Shown: piece by piece, positions 25,448 to 37,495 of the stretch
How the letters are laid out: each line of letters opens with the position of its first letter
Position numbering within the stretch: position 1 is the first letter of the stretch
NCBI GenBank assembly: GCA_947579665.1
Contig: OX388349.1
Coordinates: forward strand, 70,560,841-70,624,840
Direction: 5' to 3'
Source of the DNA: Sympetrum striolatum
Taxonomy: Eukaryota; Arthropoda; Insecta; Odonata; Libellulidae
DNA: 64,000 nucleotides
Program-made: the position numbers and the translations under genes
The notes under the pieces: model-generated
What the model saw: the letters and a program-made list of their open reading frames with translations, nothing else
The model's database searches: none
What the model was told of the DNA's origin: nothing

Positions 25448-26521
25448 AATTATTTAAAATCAATTCTACTGTTATTGAGAGTCTAACGCACGTTCGTGAA
25501 ATTTAATTCTGGCTTTTCTTTTTATAACAATAGAAAGACGTATGATCGCGAAGACAACAAAAAAATTCATCCGAATACTGAAATAGGATAAAGTTATCTT
25601 TACAACTTACCTTATTATCAAATTCTTGTAAAACCACCTCTTAGATCTTGATGGATAAAAGTAATTTCCTAAAATTTTATCGAAAAACCTTTAAAAGTTG
25701 TCTATGAACCGTAATTAACTTGCGTAACTCGTTAACCTGTTCGCACTAGCTAAGTTTCGAACCCAAAGAAATTCAAAAAAATTAACGGTTTTACAATGAA
25801 AAACAGTAACACGTCCTCCCTCGATGAAATTTCAGCAGCAACTGAATCCGCAAACTGCAAACTGATCCGTTAGATCATGTTTGAACAATGATACTCGTCT
25901 CCCATTGGCTGATTCTCATAGCATCTTCTCATTGGCCAAGCCCACTTAATTGTTAATATAATTTTCATTTACTATAAACATAATTGTGTTTAACTTTTAA
26001 ACCATAAAAATTAATCGAAATGAAAATCAAACCTTTTTTCGAATAACTAAAGTTTCAAATAATTCTTTCTTTCATGAAATATTTTTTTAACAAGTTACCC
26101 ATCGCCCGAGTCCAACCAAGATGGCCGAAATGACGATATTTAAACAAAAGTAACTATCATTAAATAATTTCATAAAAATGGCGCAAATTGATTTTTTCTA
26201 TACTATAATATATTAATATATTTTCATATATTTAAGATTTTGTTAAATTCCCGAAACAAAAGAATCTTGAAAGTTGAAATGCATAATTTTAATAAGTAAT
26301 TGCACACCACTCCAAATCATTACATCAAACGTTAATACTTGATAAATTAAAACCGATTATAAAATGACACTTGTGATATCTATGTTTTGGATCTATAAAA
26401 ATCGTAAAACGAAAGGTTTTTAAGATTACGAACTCTCTTCTGTACGATATCAAAAAGATCGGAGAATGTCCTTCAGTTGAAGATCTCCTTTTTTACGCAG
26501 GCTCAGGAATTTTGCTTCATA
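25448..26521 (-). repeat. Long inverted repeat, left arm
   Basis: Read on the minus strand, this is the counterpart of 28436-29410. Long shared blocks include the segments around CTCGTTAACCTGTTCGCACT, the run of about 45 bases centred on AACACGTCCTCCCTCGATGA, CATGTTTGAACAATGATACT and AGCCCACTTAATTGTTAATA. I judge the core about 88-90% identical, lower toward both ends. On the minus strand it carries CCAAT boxes and a GTAAGT donor with its exon end at 25611. This may be the terminal inverted repeat of a large foldback element, or an inverted duplication of a gene's 5' end. Confidence 0.75.
25904..25935 (-). promoter_or_regulatory. Paired CCAAT boxes, left arm
   Basis: Two CCAAT boxes on the minus strand (ATTGG at 25904-25908 and 25931-25935). 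The right arm shows the same array at 28967-28985 on the plus strand. A third box position between them is intact on the right arm but altered to CATAGC here. The boxes lie about 300 bases upstream of a splice donor in both arms, a spacing that fits a promoter and non-coding first exon. No convincing TATA box was seen. Confidence 0.35.
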
Positions 26522-28435
26522 AACTCTACCACACCTCCTTCTGTACGTAATTTTGAACCGTTTTAAATGCGTGTCCCTGAAATCAACGCTTAGCTTCTTC
26601 TTACTCCAAACATTTTTCATCGAAATTCCAAACTTCACTGCCACAACACTTACGGGCTTTCATGTCTTGTCTCACTTGTTCACGTTTTCACTCATTGTCA
26701 GATAACACAGAATGTACCGCTGAATTCCTTCTTTTGAATGATTCTTATCTCCTCGTCGCAGAATTTATTGCGAACGAGAAACTTTAAATATACCTTTGAA
26801 TCTTGAAGAGCATGGAAACAGCAGCCATTTAAGAGGAATAACGAATACCACGGAAGTCAAGATCAGTCACGAAAAGAGAGCCCTCATTTACATAAATCAG
26901 AAAACTGTTTTCGATTCGAAAAGTCTTAGAAAGTGCGCCAAGTAGCTATGCGATCTCCTCGTGGTACCTGTGAAGAGAAAATGTGAACAACTGAGGTTAA
27001 GTGAATTCACAATTGTGATGTATTGTTAGCAATATGTGATTGTTATAATCCGGATTATTTGTCCCTTTGTGTGTACGATTGATGTGTAACGTTGTGAGAG
27101 GAAACATTCTTTCGAGTGTTCGAAGAAGCTGAAGTTCGGTCATAGATTAAATGGCGGGCAAAGCGCTTCGTTTTGTGTTGCTGAGACGGAATTCCACGTA
27201 GAAAAATACCGCCGTCGAAAGAAGATGAACTGAGTTCTTACTTGTGAAGGTAAGTGCTTGTTATTCTCTGTTTGGTCATATTATTTCAAATGCATCACAA
27301 GGTGATTATCATGTTGTGTATCAGTACTACTTTATTACATATCTTATGAAAAACGAAATAAATTAAATGTGTTGAGACGCAAATTAGATGCTGTTTGCAT
27401 TATATCCAGCATAATTTTAAAAAAAAACCCTTTGAGTGTTAAGACAATATCCATAATGACTGGTTCTTAAGAAACTTCAGCTCAGCTACGATGGCTCCAA
27501 ATTGAGACAAAATGGGAGGGACTGGAACTCTCCATGAGGCCAACAAGGTGTAGACCCCCTAATATAGTTACGTACAATATCAATATAAGTAATATGTCAT
27601 CGTCATTGAAAATGAAGAAATTTATATGGTATCCCCTTGCTAAGAGAGATTTTATTGTGTACACAGTGCTCACGAAATCTACATGGATGGCAACATTCAA
27701 TTATAATCTAAGTGAAGCGAATTAAATGTCATTTCACATTTTGCGAAGACACACAAAATGTTTCTTCTTACTCTAGGTTACTTCTAGAGATGTTTAACAG
27801 AAATGATACATAGTTTATGCATCTATTTATCCTTCGAATTCATGAAATTGTTTCTTGTCTATCATGATATTTCCGTTCATATTTCTTTACAAATTGCTCC
27901 GAAAAAGCATCGTATTGACAGCTACTTTATTTCGTTTGATCTTTTCATGTTCCTTGATAAAATAAGTGTATGATTATCAATCATAGCCGTAGTGATTAGT
28001 GACACCCGATAAATCTTGAAACATGCATGGTATGGATGGGTTCGACAAATAACCATTAGAAAACGTTTCTTAAAATGAAATGTTAAAAGATGAAAAGATG
28101 AACGTCCGTTTGAAGTATTTTATATCAACACGGAAGTGCGCATGCTCGCATCCTTATTCTTTTGTTTCGGCAATGCCAAAAATGTTACTATATTTGCACA
28201 CACAAATATATTTGATGGTAAATAAAAAAGCAAAACTTTTTATTACAAATTTTTATATATTTCAATTAATATCTATTCCTTAATTTATTTCATATGGAAG
28301 AATGAAGTATTTTCTTTCAGGCGGAAGCGAGCGATATTTAAGATTTGTATATTTTCTTATAGTCGATTTTTCTCGAATTCAATTATCTATTAAGTAATAA
28401 TATAGATTACATTTAACTAATAATTGTGTTTTATT
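26522..28435. other. Loop between inverted arms with a candidate first exon
   Basis: About 1.9 kb of unique sequence between the two arms. A stretch from about 26880 is less AT-rich and ends at TTGTGAAG|GTAAGT (exon end 27249), a strong splice donor. It contains several stop codons, so it could only be a non-coding first exon. The frames at 26450-26644 (minus) and 27482-27725 (both strands) show no domain. Confidence 0.3.
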
Positions 28436-29410
28436 AGGTGAAGCAATTTTCCTGAGTCACTATAAAAATGTCGATTTTCAACTGAAGGACATTTGCCAAT
28501 CATTTGGATATCGTACAGAAGAGAGTTCGTAATCGGTTTTAATTAATCAAGCATTAATGTTAGGTGTAATGATTTGGAGAGGTGTGCAATTGCTTCTTTC
28601 AAGTTTGCATTTCAACTTTTCAAGATTATTTTGTTTCGGAAATTTGACAAAATCTTAAATATATGCCAATATAATAATATTATATAGTAAATAAAAAATT
28701 AATTCGCACTAGTTTTATGAAATTATTTAATGCGTGTTAATTTATTTGAAATACTGCCATTTCGACCATCTTGGATATACTCGGGCGATGGGTAACATCT
28801 GTAAAAAAATTAGATGAAATAAACAATTATTTTCAAATTTGTGTACTCCATAATATAACAATTTAAATTTTAATTAAATTTTATGGTTAAAATTTTTAAC
28901 GTAATTATGTTTATAGAAAATGAAAACGATATTAACAATTAAGTGGGCTTAGTCAATGAGAAGCAGCCAATGAGAATCAGCCAATGGGAGACGAGTATCG
29001 TTGTTCAAACATGATCTAACGAAAAACTTTTTTAGTTGCTACAGAAATTTCATCAAGGGAGGACGTGTTACTGTTTTTCATTGTAAAACCGTTAATTTTT
29101 TTAATTTCTTTGGGTTCGAAACTTAGCTAGTGCGAACAGGTTAACGAGTTACGCATGTTAATTACGGTTATAGAAAAGTTTTAAAGGTTTTTCGATATAA
29201 ATAGAGGACATTTTTTTCATTCATCAAGCTCTAAGAGGTGGTTTTCCAGGAATTTGATAGTAAGGTAAGTTGGAAGAATAACTCAATCCTATTTCAGTTA
29301 TGCGGATTAATTATTTGTTTGTCTTTGCGATCATACGTCCGAAAAATCGTCAGAATAAAATTTCTTTAACGTGCGGTAGATTCACAATAACAATTAACCG
29401 ATTTGAAATC
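28436..29410 (+). repeat. Long inverted repeat, right arm
   Basis: Plus-strand counterpart of 25448-26521. Reading outward it holds the ATATCGTACAGAAGAGAG block (about 28509), the TACTCGGGCGATGGGTAAC block (about 28780), CCAAT boxes (28967-28985), the AAACTTAGCTAGTGCGAACA block (about 29120) and GTAAGGTAAGTTGG (donor at 29265). The arm ends where a separate palindrome begins at 29411. Confidence 0.75.
28967..28985 (+). promoter_or_regulatory. Paired CCAAT boxes, right arm
   Basis: CCAAT at 28967-28971 and 28981-28985 (AGCCAATGAGAATCAGCCAA). NF-Y binds such pairs in animal promoters. A third box position upstream is degenerate here (GTCAAT) but intact in the left arm. About 280 bases downstream is TTTTCCAG followed by 15 bases and a GTAAGT donor (exon end 29264). 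Confidence 0.4.
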
Positions 29411-29460
29411 AGTTGATAAATAGGTTAATCATCACGTGAAGATTAACCTATTTATCAACT
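29411..29460. repeat. 50-nt near-perfect palindrome
   Basis: Arms of 20 bp (AGTTGATAAATAGGTTAATC and its exact complement) flank ATCACGTGAA, whose inner eight bases (TCACGTGA) are themselves palindromic. Only one A/A pair breaks the symmetry. It lies exactly at the outer edge of the long inverted repeat. Confidence 0.9.
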
Positions 29461-29527
29461 TAATTTCACGATAATGTTCAATTAACGAATTGTACAATTC
29501 GTTAATTGAACATTCGTGAAATTAAGT
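29458..29527. repeat. 70-nt palindrome next to the first
   Basis: ACTTAATTTCACGA on the left mirrors TCGTGAAATTAAGT on the right, and ATGTTCAATTAACGAATT mirrors its complement around a GTAC centre. The only imperfection is a two-base TA insertion in the left arm. It overlaps the end of the preceding palindrome by three bases. Confidence 0.9.
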
Positions 29528-30805
29528 GAGGACAGAACTTATCCTAACCACTGGTTACACGTGCCACTTTGTAGAATTTGCTTCCAATGTAAGTATCAAT
29601 TAACCAACCAATCTTTAGCCGGTTAAGTTAATTAATTCCATTTTTCAAGCTGATATTAAAACGTGATCTGCAAGTTCTGAATTGATTTTCTGTCATCGTT
29701 GCCTCTATATTATTTCTTTGGGTTACGTATGCTGGTATTATGTTTTCGATAATTTACCTTTCCTTTAAATTCCATCCATTTGTCTAATTTTTTTTAACCG
29801 TAGCTTTAGAGAAGCATTTATTTCTTATCCCATATCCCCGTGTAGTCATCCTGTAGTTAGCAAGTAAGATTTTCATCGTAATTTAATACGCTATCGACAA
29901 TTCAATGTAAAATTAAGAGTTCTAACTACAACTTTTCCTATCAAAACTTTCAGGGTTATTGTAACTCGTAGTAGATTCCTGTGGAAAAATCGGCATGAAA
30001 AAAGTTGACTCTCATTGCCGGTTGGTTCGTATCTCCTATGAAGTTACTCTTTAAGACTGTTCTATCGATTTAGTGAAATTGTGTCCCAAAACTGATTAAA
30101 ATAGTGAAATTTCAGCTGATTATTTCCATAGATAATTCCAGCGATAGTTGTAACGGTCACTCAGATTTGAATTTTGAATACGACAAGATTTTCGTGATGG
30201 TTTTAAAGGAGATAGATTATAAGATTATAAGATATACTTAAATTTTATTTACTGTTTGTGGATTTCATCTGCGTTGAAGAGAATTTAATCATTTTGAGAG
30301 CTATACAGTATTGTTGCTGTCCTTTTTGCGACTTTTGTTTGTGACGTTTGAATAGTTAATGAGAAATCCTTATAGTTGAGTCACCTTATTCAATCAATTT
30401 CTTTCAAGCAATCATTATTTGCATTTTCTTTGGGTAATAAAATTATACTGCATCTATCAAACTACAGTATATTAATTTATTTTTCATATGTATTAAACGT
30501 CTGCGAAACATGAGTCGTTTTGTCTCAGAAAAGAGTGTCGTAGGATGGCTACAATCATAAAACGTATTATAATTCTTAATATGTTTTTATATTATCGCGG
30601 GTTCTATGTTATATTTCCGGAATTTTTTCTTTAAATTCCTTCGGGTGAGTTACTTTTAACATCTTAAACCACTTCCAAACGGAAATTTGTATTTGAAAAA
30701 TGTGTACTCGTAACGCACGCATTGGCTATAATTCTCAGTTTTTTATCATTTATCATTAGATTGCCGTAAATCCTAAATTAAAATAATATGTTTTTATTTT
30801 TCCAG
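29528..30805 (+). other. Presumed intron upstream of candidate exon
   Basis: No gene or repeat recognised. It ends with TTTTTATTTTTCCAG (AG at 30804-30805), a good splice acceptor, so it is plausibly an intron of the gene whose first exons end at 27249 and/or 29264. Confidence 0.3.
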
Positions 30806-30941
30806 ATCGTGTAAAAGTGATCCGATCTCCACAAGAGAGCTTTGCCTTCGGATATTCTTCGATAAGATGAGAAAGGAGTTGGTGTAGATGAGTCACAGAA
30901 GGAGACCGTGGAAATCGGATGACCGCAGGTGCATACCCCAG
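30806..30941 (+). CDS. Candidate second exon with coding start (partial gene)
   Basis: A 136-base segment bounded by a strong acceptor (TTTTTATTTTTCCAG) and a strong donor (CCCCAG|GTAAGG). Coding would start at the ATG at 30888 and give 18 codons, MSHRRRPWKSDDRRCIPQ, ending in phase 0 at the donor. The peptide is basic and reads like a normal protein start. A short upstream frame (ATG at 30867, MRKELV then stop) precedes it. The upstream donors at 27249 and 29264 are suitable partners. I do not recognise the gene, and I see no further coding exon in the window. Exon structure is inferred from splice motifs only. Confidence 0.35.
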
Positions 30942-31149
30942 GTAAGGAATATCCTAGGACTTTTTTCCTTCCTTTGTATTGGCCAGCATTATTGCTTCAT
31001 ATTAAATATATTGATTAGTTTATTACCTCGGATAGTATTTAATCGAACGGATCTTAGTTTTCTCGTTTTCGGAATATTTTTTTTTTATTTCGTGAGGAGT
31101 GATTCATCGTATCATTCAGTATTCGAAGTAGAAATGCAATTAGTATGGT

Positions 31150-33020
31150 GTTAGTTTAATCATCAATTGGTAGCTTCTCCAATCAGGAGGTTAGCTCTCA
31201 TGAATCTCCACTCTTCTCTTCTACGTGCTTTCCTTTTCATTTCCTTACATATATTAATTTCAGTCCAGTTCTTTAAATTGTCCAACCATTCCATCCTTTG
31301 TCTCCCTTTTTTCTCTTCCTTACTGTCTATCCTTCTGGCGCTGTCACGATTCTCTCCCCGGGTGATCCCATTAGCACAAGTCCCGCGTATTTCCATTTTC
31401 TTCTTTTCACTTCATTCCATAGGCTATAACTGCTTCCAATCTTTCTCCAAACCTCTTCATTAGTTATTCTGTCTGACCATTTGATTTTCAAAATTCTTCT
31501 GGTAAACTCTCGATTCTTGATTTTATTTCATTTCTACAGTACTCAGCGTCTGATATTCAACTTCCTAGATATCTAAACAGTTGGACTTTTTTTATTGTTT
31601 TATCATTAATTTTTATATTGCAGTCACTGTTGCTCTTTTTACTAGCCACCATCATTACTTTTGTTTTATTGGTATTAATGTTCGATCCAAATTTTGTTCC
31701 CACTTCATAAATTCTTTGCTCCATTGCTAACTCTAAATCCTCTTCTGAAGATGTCATTACTATATCATCTGCATACCTTATATTGTTAAAATTCCCTCCT
31801 CCTATACATATACCCTTCTTCTCTTCTAATGCTTCCCCTAAAACTTCTTCAAAGTACAGGTTAAATAAAAGTAGTGACATCATACACCCCTGTCTTACTC
31901 CTCATTTTACTTCGAACCATTCTGTCAGTTCGGAATTTATTCTGAAAGCAGCTTCTTGGTTACTATACATTATTTTAATTATTTTAGGCAGTTATTTTCT
32001 ATTCCAATTTTATGTAATATTTGTATTAAAACTTTCTGGTAAACTTTGTCTAGTGCATTTTTGAAATCTATAAAACCTAAAAAGGTCTTTTTATTATCTT
32101 TTAGATTCTTTTCCAAAATTAGCCTCCATTATCTCCATAACTCCATTATAGCATCTCGTGTTCCTTTCTTTTCCCTAAAACCATACCGATCATATGATAT
32201 TTTATCTTCAATTTGCTTCTTAATTCTCTTTAGAATTATCATTAGTAATATTTTACATGCATGTGAAACCAAACTAATTGTTCTACATTGTTCACACACT
32301 ATTGCTTTTTTCTTTTAGAATAGGAATCATAACTATTCTTCTGAAGTCATCTGGTAAAATTCCTGTATAGAATATATGAATATATCATTTAAAAATGTTG
32401 TTAAGGTTCTTAAGGAATCTTCGTCCATATATTTAAAAATTTGTATAGGAATGTTATCGATTCCTGTTGCTTTGCCTGCTTTTATTTTATTTATGGCAAA
32501 TATTGTTTCTACTTGTAGTATGTTTGATGACTGTTCATTGTGGTTATTTCCTTCTTTTTCCCATCTATCTTCTTCATTCTCTTTTGCTACTTCACATTCT
32601 GCATACAATTCTTTCCCATACTCTTTCCATCTTTCTTCTATTTTCTCCCCTCTCACTAATGTTTTCCCATTTTTGTCTTTTATTCCTTTAGGTATGACTC
32701 TTTCTGTCCTACTGATTTCTTTAATTTATTATTGTAATTTATTAGTTTCATGTTTCTTATCTAGTTCTTCAATTTATTTGCATTTTTAAGTATGCCATTT
32801 TTCTTTATCTTCTTTACTCTTATTTCTTATTAATTTCTTCAAGTTTCTATACTCTTCAGTATTTCTAACCTTTAAAATTCATCTTTTTTCCATCAATTGT
32901 AGTGTTGTTTGTGTAATCCATGGTTTATTTCCCTCATTTTTGCTTTTTCCTAATTCTTCATCCATTGCCTTCAAGATGGCCTCTTTCATTTTGTTCCATT
33001 TAACGTTTGGATCTCTTCCT
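31150..33020 (-). pseudogene. Degenerate 5'-truncated LINE (reverse transcriptase)
   Basis: Minus-strand fragments in three pieces give a recognisable non-LTR retrotransposon polyprotein. Upstream (33020-32660) is a linker with NKPWITQTTLQLM and RNTEEYRNLK. At 32656-32333 comes the start of the RT domain (IKAGKATGIDNIPIQIFKYM). At about 31925-31557 is GVRQGCMMSLLLFNLY, the catalytic box YADD (NNIRYADDIV) and NKTKVMMVAS with FRYLGS. At 31396-31163 is the C-terminal tail with RQRMEWLDNLKNWT and WRFMRANLLIGEA. Frameshifts and stops (for example TGA just before GVRQGC) break it. The endonuclease domain is missing, so the copy is 5'-truncated and dead. The clade is uncertain. Confidence 0.8.
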
Positions 33021-33099
33021 TGTATTGCATTGTTATGCAAGATTTATTTTAGTCTAATAGTTTATATGCATTCTTTCATCATTAATTACCACATTCCAT

Positions 33100-36000
33100 C
33101 ATTATTTATTGCATATGTGTATTATTTCATATTATACTTCTCGGATATTCGTGGATAGTATTCTGAACATGCTTCCTGGACGACTTAGAGAAAATAGGAT
33201 TACTGGAACGAGCTTTTCGTAAATATAAATGGCTTATATACTAGATAATGCGGTTAACTTCGTAAATTTATTTTACTCCCAAAGATAATATGCCTTTAGT
33301 TTATCAAAATTAGTGCTTTTCTTCATCATTCATTCATATGTGTATTATTTCAGAATATGCATCTCGGTAATTAAGGGATGTAAGGGAGAAGATGTGTCCA
33401 GGTCCACTTAGAGAAAATAGGATTTCCGGAACCAGCTTTTCGTAATTCTAAATGAGTAATGAATGACTTCTATCATTGAAAATGCTGATTATTAATTACT
33501 TTGTAACTAATTTTTGTCTTATATATATTATGTGCATTTATATTATCATTAATTTTACTTTTCCATCATCCATAATCGAAGATGCGTACTATTTCAGATT
33601 ATGCATCTGGGAAATGTGGAGGTTGAGTAATAGAAGATGATTCCTTGACCACATAGAGGACATGGCTTTTCTGGAACTGGATTTTCGTAATTATGAATGA
33701 CTTTTATCAGTGATAGTGCTGATTATTAATTAGTTTGTTATTAAATTTGGTCTCTTAGATTATGTGCATTTATTTTATCCTTAATTATTCCATATCTTCA
33801 TCCATAATCGCATTTGCGTATTATTTCAGATTATGCTTCTTGGAAATTAAGAGGATGATTCGGAAATGATGATTCCTGGACCACATAGAGGACATAGCTT
33901 TTCTGGAACTGGATTTTCGTAATATGAATTACGTTTGTCGATGATAATGCTGATAATTAATTACTTTGCAATTAATTTTGGTCTCTTAGATTATTGTATT
34001 TATTTTATCCGTAATTATTCCTTTCCTTCATCCATAATCGCATTTTATAATTATTTCAGATATTGCTTCTCGGAAATTATAAGGATGACTCGGAGATGAT
34101 GATTCCTGGAAGACATAGAGGATATACCATTTCTGGAACTGGATTTTAGTAGTTTCGAATGACTGTTATCATTGATCATTTTGATAATTAATTAGTTTGT
34201 AATAAATTTTGATCTCTTATTATGACTTTTGTCATTGATAATGCTAATAATTAATTAGTTTGTAATTAATTTTAATCTGTTAGATTATGTGCATTTATTT
34301 TATCCTTAATTATTCCATATCTTCATCCATAATCGCATTTGCGTATTATTTCAGATTTTGCTTCTTGGAAATTAAGAGGATGATTCGGAAATGATGATTC
34401 CTGGACCACATAAAGGAGATAGCTTTCCTGGAACTGGATTTTCGTTATTATGAATTACTTTTATCATTGATAATGCTGATAATTAATAACTCAGCAATGA
34501 ATTTGGTTTCTTAGGTTATTTGCATTTATTTTATCCGTAATTATTCCTTTCCTTCATCAATAATCGCATATGTGTATTGTTTGATTAAGCTTCTCGGAAA
34601 TTAAGAGGATAATTTGTAGGTGATGATTCTTGGACCACATAGAGGACGTAGCATTTCTGGAACTGGATTTTCGTAATTATATAAGACATTTTGAACTGAT
34701 AATGCTTGTTATTAATTAATTTGAAATTTATTTTGTTCTCTTAGATTATATACATTTATTTTATCCTTAGTTATTCCTATCATTCATCCACAATCGCATT
34801 TTATAATTATTTCAGATATTGCTTCTCGGAAATTATAAGGATGACTCGGAGATGATGATCCCTGGAACACATAGAGGATATACCATTTCTGGAACTGGAT
34901 TTTTGTAGTTTCGAATGACTGTTATCATTGATAATTTTGATAATTTATTAGTTTGTTATAAATTTTGATCTCTTATTATGACTTTTATCATTGAGAATGC
35001 TAATAATTAATTAGTTTGTAATTAATTTTAATCTTTTAGATTATGTGCATTTATTTTATCCTTAATTATTCCTTATCATCCTCCATAATAGCATTTGGGT
35101 ATTATTTCAGATTATGCTTCTTCGACAATTAGAGGATGATTCAGAGTTGATGATTCCTGGACCACATAGAGGACGTAGCATTTCTGGAACTGGATTTTCG
35201 TAATTATGTATTACATTTTTTATCTGATAATGTTTGTAATTATTAAATTTGTAATTTATTTTGTTCTCTTAGATGATGTGCATTTATTATATCCTTAAAT
35301 TTCCTTTCTTTCATCCATAATCACATTTGTTTATTATTTCAGATTATGCTTCTCGGAAATTAAGAGCATAATTCGGAGATAATGATTCCTGGACCACATA
35401 GAGGACATAGCGTTTCGTGAACTGGATTTTCGTAATTATGAATTACTTTTATCATTAATAATGCTGATAATTAAATAGGTTGTAATTAATTTTGGTCTTT
35501 TAGATTTTGTGCATTTATTTTATCCTTAATTATTCCTTTCCTTCTGGCGAAACAGCATTTGTTTATAATTTCAGATTATGCTTCTCGGAAATTTAAGGGA
35601 TGATTCGGAGATGATGATTCCTGGCCCACATAGAGGACATAGCACTTCTGGAACTGGATTTTCGTAATTATGAATTACTTTTATCATTGATAATGTTCAT
35701 AATTAATTACTTTGCAATTAATTTTGGTCTCTTAGATTATGTGCATTTATTTTATCCTTAATTATTCCTTTCCTTCATCCATAATTGCATTTGTTAATTA
35801 TTTCAGATGTATCATTTATGGAACTGGATTTTCGTAATTATATATGACTTTTATCATTGATAATGCTTATAATTAATTAAATGTACTTAATTTTGGTCAC
35901 TTAGATTATGTGCATTTATTATTTCTCCAATTATTCCTTTTCTTAATCCGTAATTGCATTCCTTTATTATTTTAGATTTTGCTTCTCGGAAATTAAGAGG

Positions 36001-36440
36001 ATGATTCGTAGACGATGATTCCTGGACCACATAGAGGACATATCTTTTCCGGAACTGGATTATCATAATTATGAATGACTTTTATCATTGATAATGCTGA
36101 TGATTACTTAGTTTGTAATTAATTTTGATCTCTTACGATATGTGCATATATTTTATCCTTAATTATTCCTTTCTTTCATCCATAATCGCATTTGTTTATT
36201 ATTTAAGATTATGCATCTTGGAAATTCAGATGATGATTCCTGGACCACATAGAGGACATAGCATCTCTGGAACTGGATTTCCGTAATTATGAATGACTTT
36301 TATCATTGATAATACTGATAATTTATTAGTTTGTAGTTTTAGTCTCTTAGATTATTTGCATTTATTTTATCATTAATTATCACTTTCCTTCATCCATAAT
36401 CGCAGATGTGCATTCTTTCAGATTATACTTTTCCGAAATT
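33100..36440. repeat. ~232-bp satellite array, about 14 copies
   Basis: The block TTCCTGGACCACATAGAGGA recurs at about 33174, 33397, 33643, 33874, 34104, 34399, 34628, 34860, 35155, 35387, 35619, 36020 and 36238. The gap before 36020 contains one truncated copy (near 35808). Typical spacing is 229-232. The intervals starting at 34104 and 34860 are both 295, because those two units share an extra copy of an ATTAATTAGTTTGTAATTAA-type segment and private variants (AATTATAAGGATGACTCGG). That gives a three-unit higher-order period of 756. There is no coding potential. Confidence 0.85.
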
Positions 36441-37350
36441 CGTAACGCCCTATATAGATTGAATGCCCGTTTTCATAACGTTCACGACTTTTAACCCATA
36501 TATATTTCTATCGACGTTACGATTGCGAAGTCATATTGAAGCAATTATGCTTTGATTCCTTTTCTTTTAACTTTGTATGCCTTTATTTGCGTTTCACAAA
36601 CATACATTTTCGCTTTCCCATCTTATCTGAAATTTCTGTAGGTAAAATTGGAAAGAAATTCCATGCATACAGATAATTACCAGGTCAAACCCCCATTTTT
36701 TTGATAATTGGTTTACTTTGTCTTCAATGTAATTTACAAAATAGCGAAAGTGGTTTCCTAAATATTTCCATTAGAAACTTAATGGAGATCCAGCGACCAT
36801 GAATATTTTGCTCTTGTTTGAACTAATTATGCAGGTCTTTTATTTTTTTATTCACAGAGAGCTTTGAATTAATTTGTCCTGTTTCTCATCTAAGCAAAAA
36901 ATACAGTGAAATTATATTTTTGTTTGATGTTGCTTCCAATATAATAATATATCTCCAATATATTATATATCCAATGTATTGGATAGTCTGATCTCGCGAT
37001 AGGCAGCACAACTTCGTGGTTCAATATTTTCGTACAATTTTACCATCCCATGATTTACTCTGATGACACACAGCATTTTAAATGTTAGGAAAACATGTTC
37101 GAGGTGCATTTTGACTCGTCCTATACTGCGGAAACAAATTCCGAGGCAAGAAGAATTTTAACGACGAAATGAAAAGCACGAAGATGCGACGCATGCAAAT
37201 TACTTCGGATTAGAATTCGAAGATATCTTTGAAAATCCTGTTTTGATGCGCAGTAAATAAGCCCTTGTTTTTCTCAATCCAAGCTCGTTGAAGTAATTGA
37301 ATATAATCTCAGACTATCTTTCAAATATTATTTCAGGAATCGAATTTATC
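36441..37350. other. Unannotated stretch
   Basis: No gene or element recognised. A short palindromic TA-rich segment (AATATATCTCCAATATATTA, near 36945) is the only structure I noticed. Confidence 0.4.
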
Positions 37351-37351
37351 A

Positions 37352-37495
37352 TTAACACATTCGCGACGTCGTGTACCACCGGTGGTACACGCCTATCCTT
37401 CCCCGTGGCCGTCGTGTACCACCGGTGGTACACGGCTTTTCTTCTCTGTGGTCGTCGTGTACCACCGGTGGTTCACGCTATCTCTTCTGCCGAGG
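37352..37495. repeat. Three 43-bp repeats built on a 20-bp palindrome
   Basis: GTGTACCACCGGTGGTACAC, a perfect palindrome, occurs at 37371-37390 and 37414-37433, and with one mismatch at 37457-37476, at exactly 43-base spacing. The spacers are also related (CCTTCCCCGTGGCCGTC, then a CTTCTCTGTGGTCGTC-like form). Just before lies TTAA followed by CACATTCGCGACG (37352-37368), which resembles a piggyBac-type target site and terminus. A decayed piggyBac transposase lies 740 bases away. Overlapping frames in all three plus frames translate the palindrome as YHRWYT or TTGGT and are not genes. Confidence 0.7.

Noticed and set aside
33100..36440. CRISPR array
   Set aside because: Repeats are about 232 bases, diverged and contiguous, with no unique spacers, in a eukaryotic genome. 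This is a satellite.
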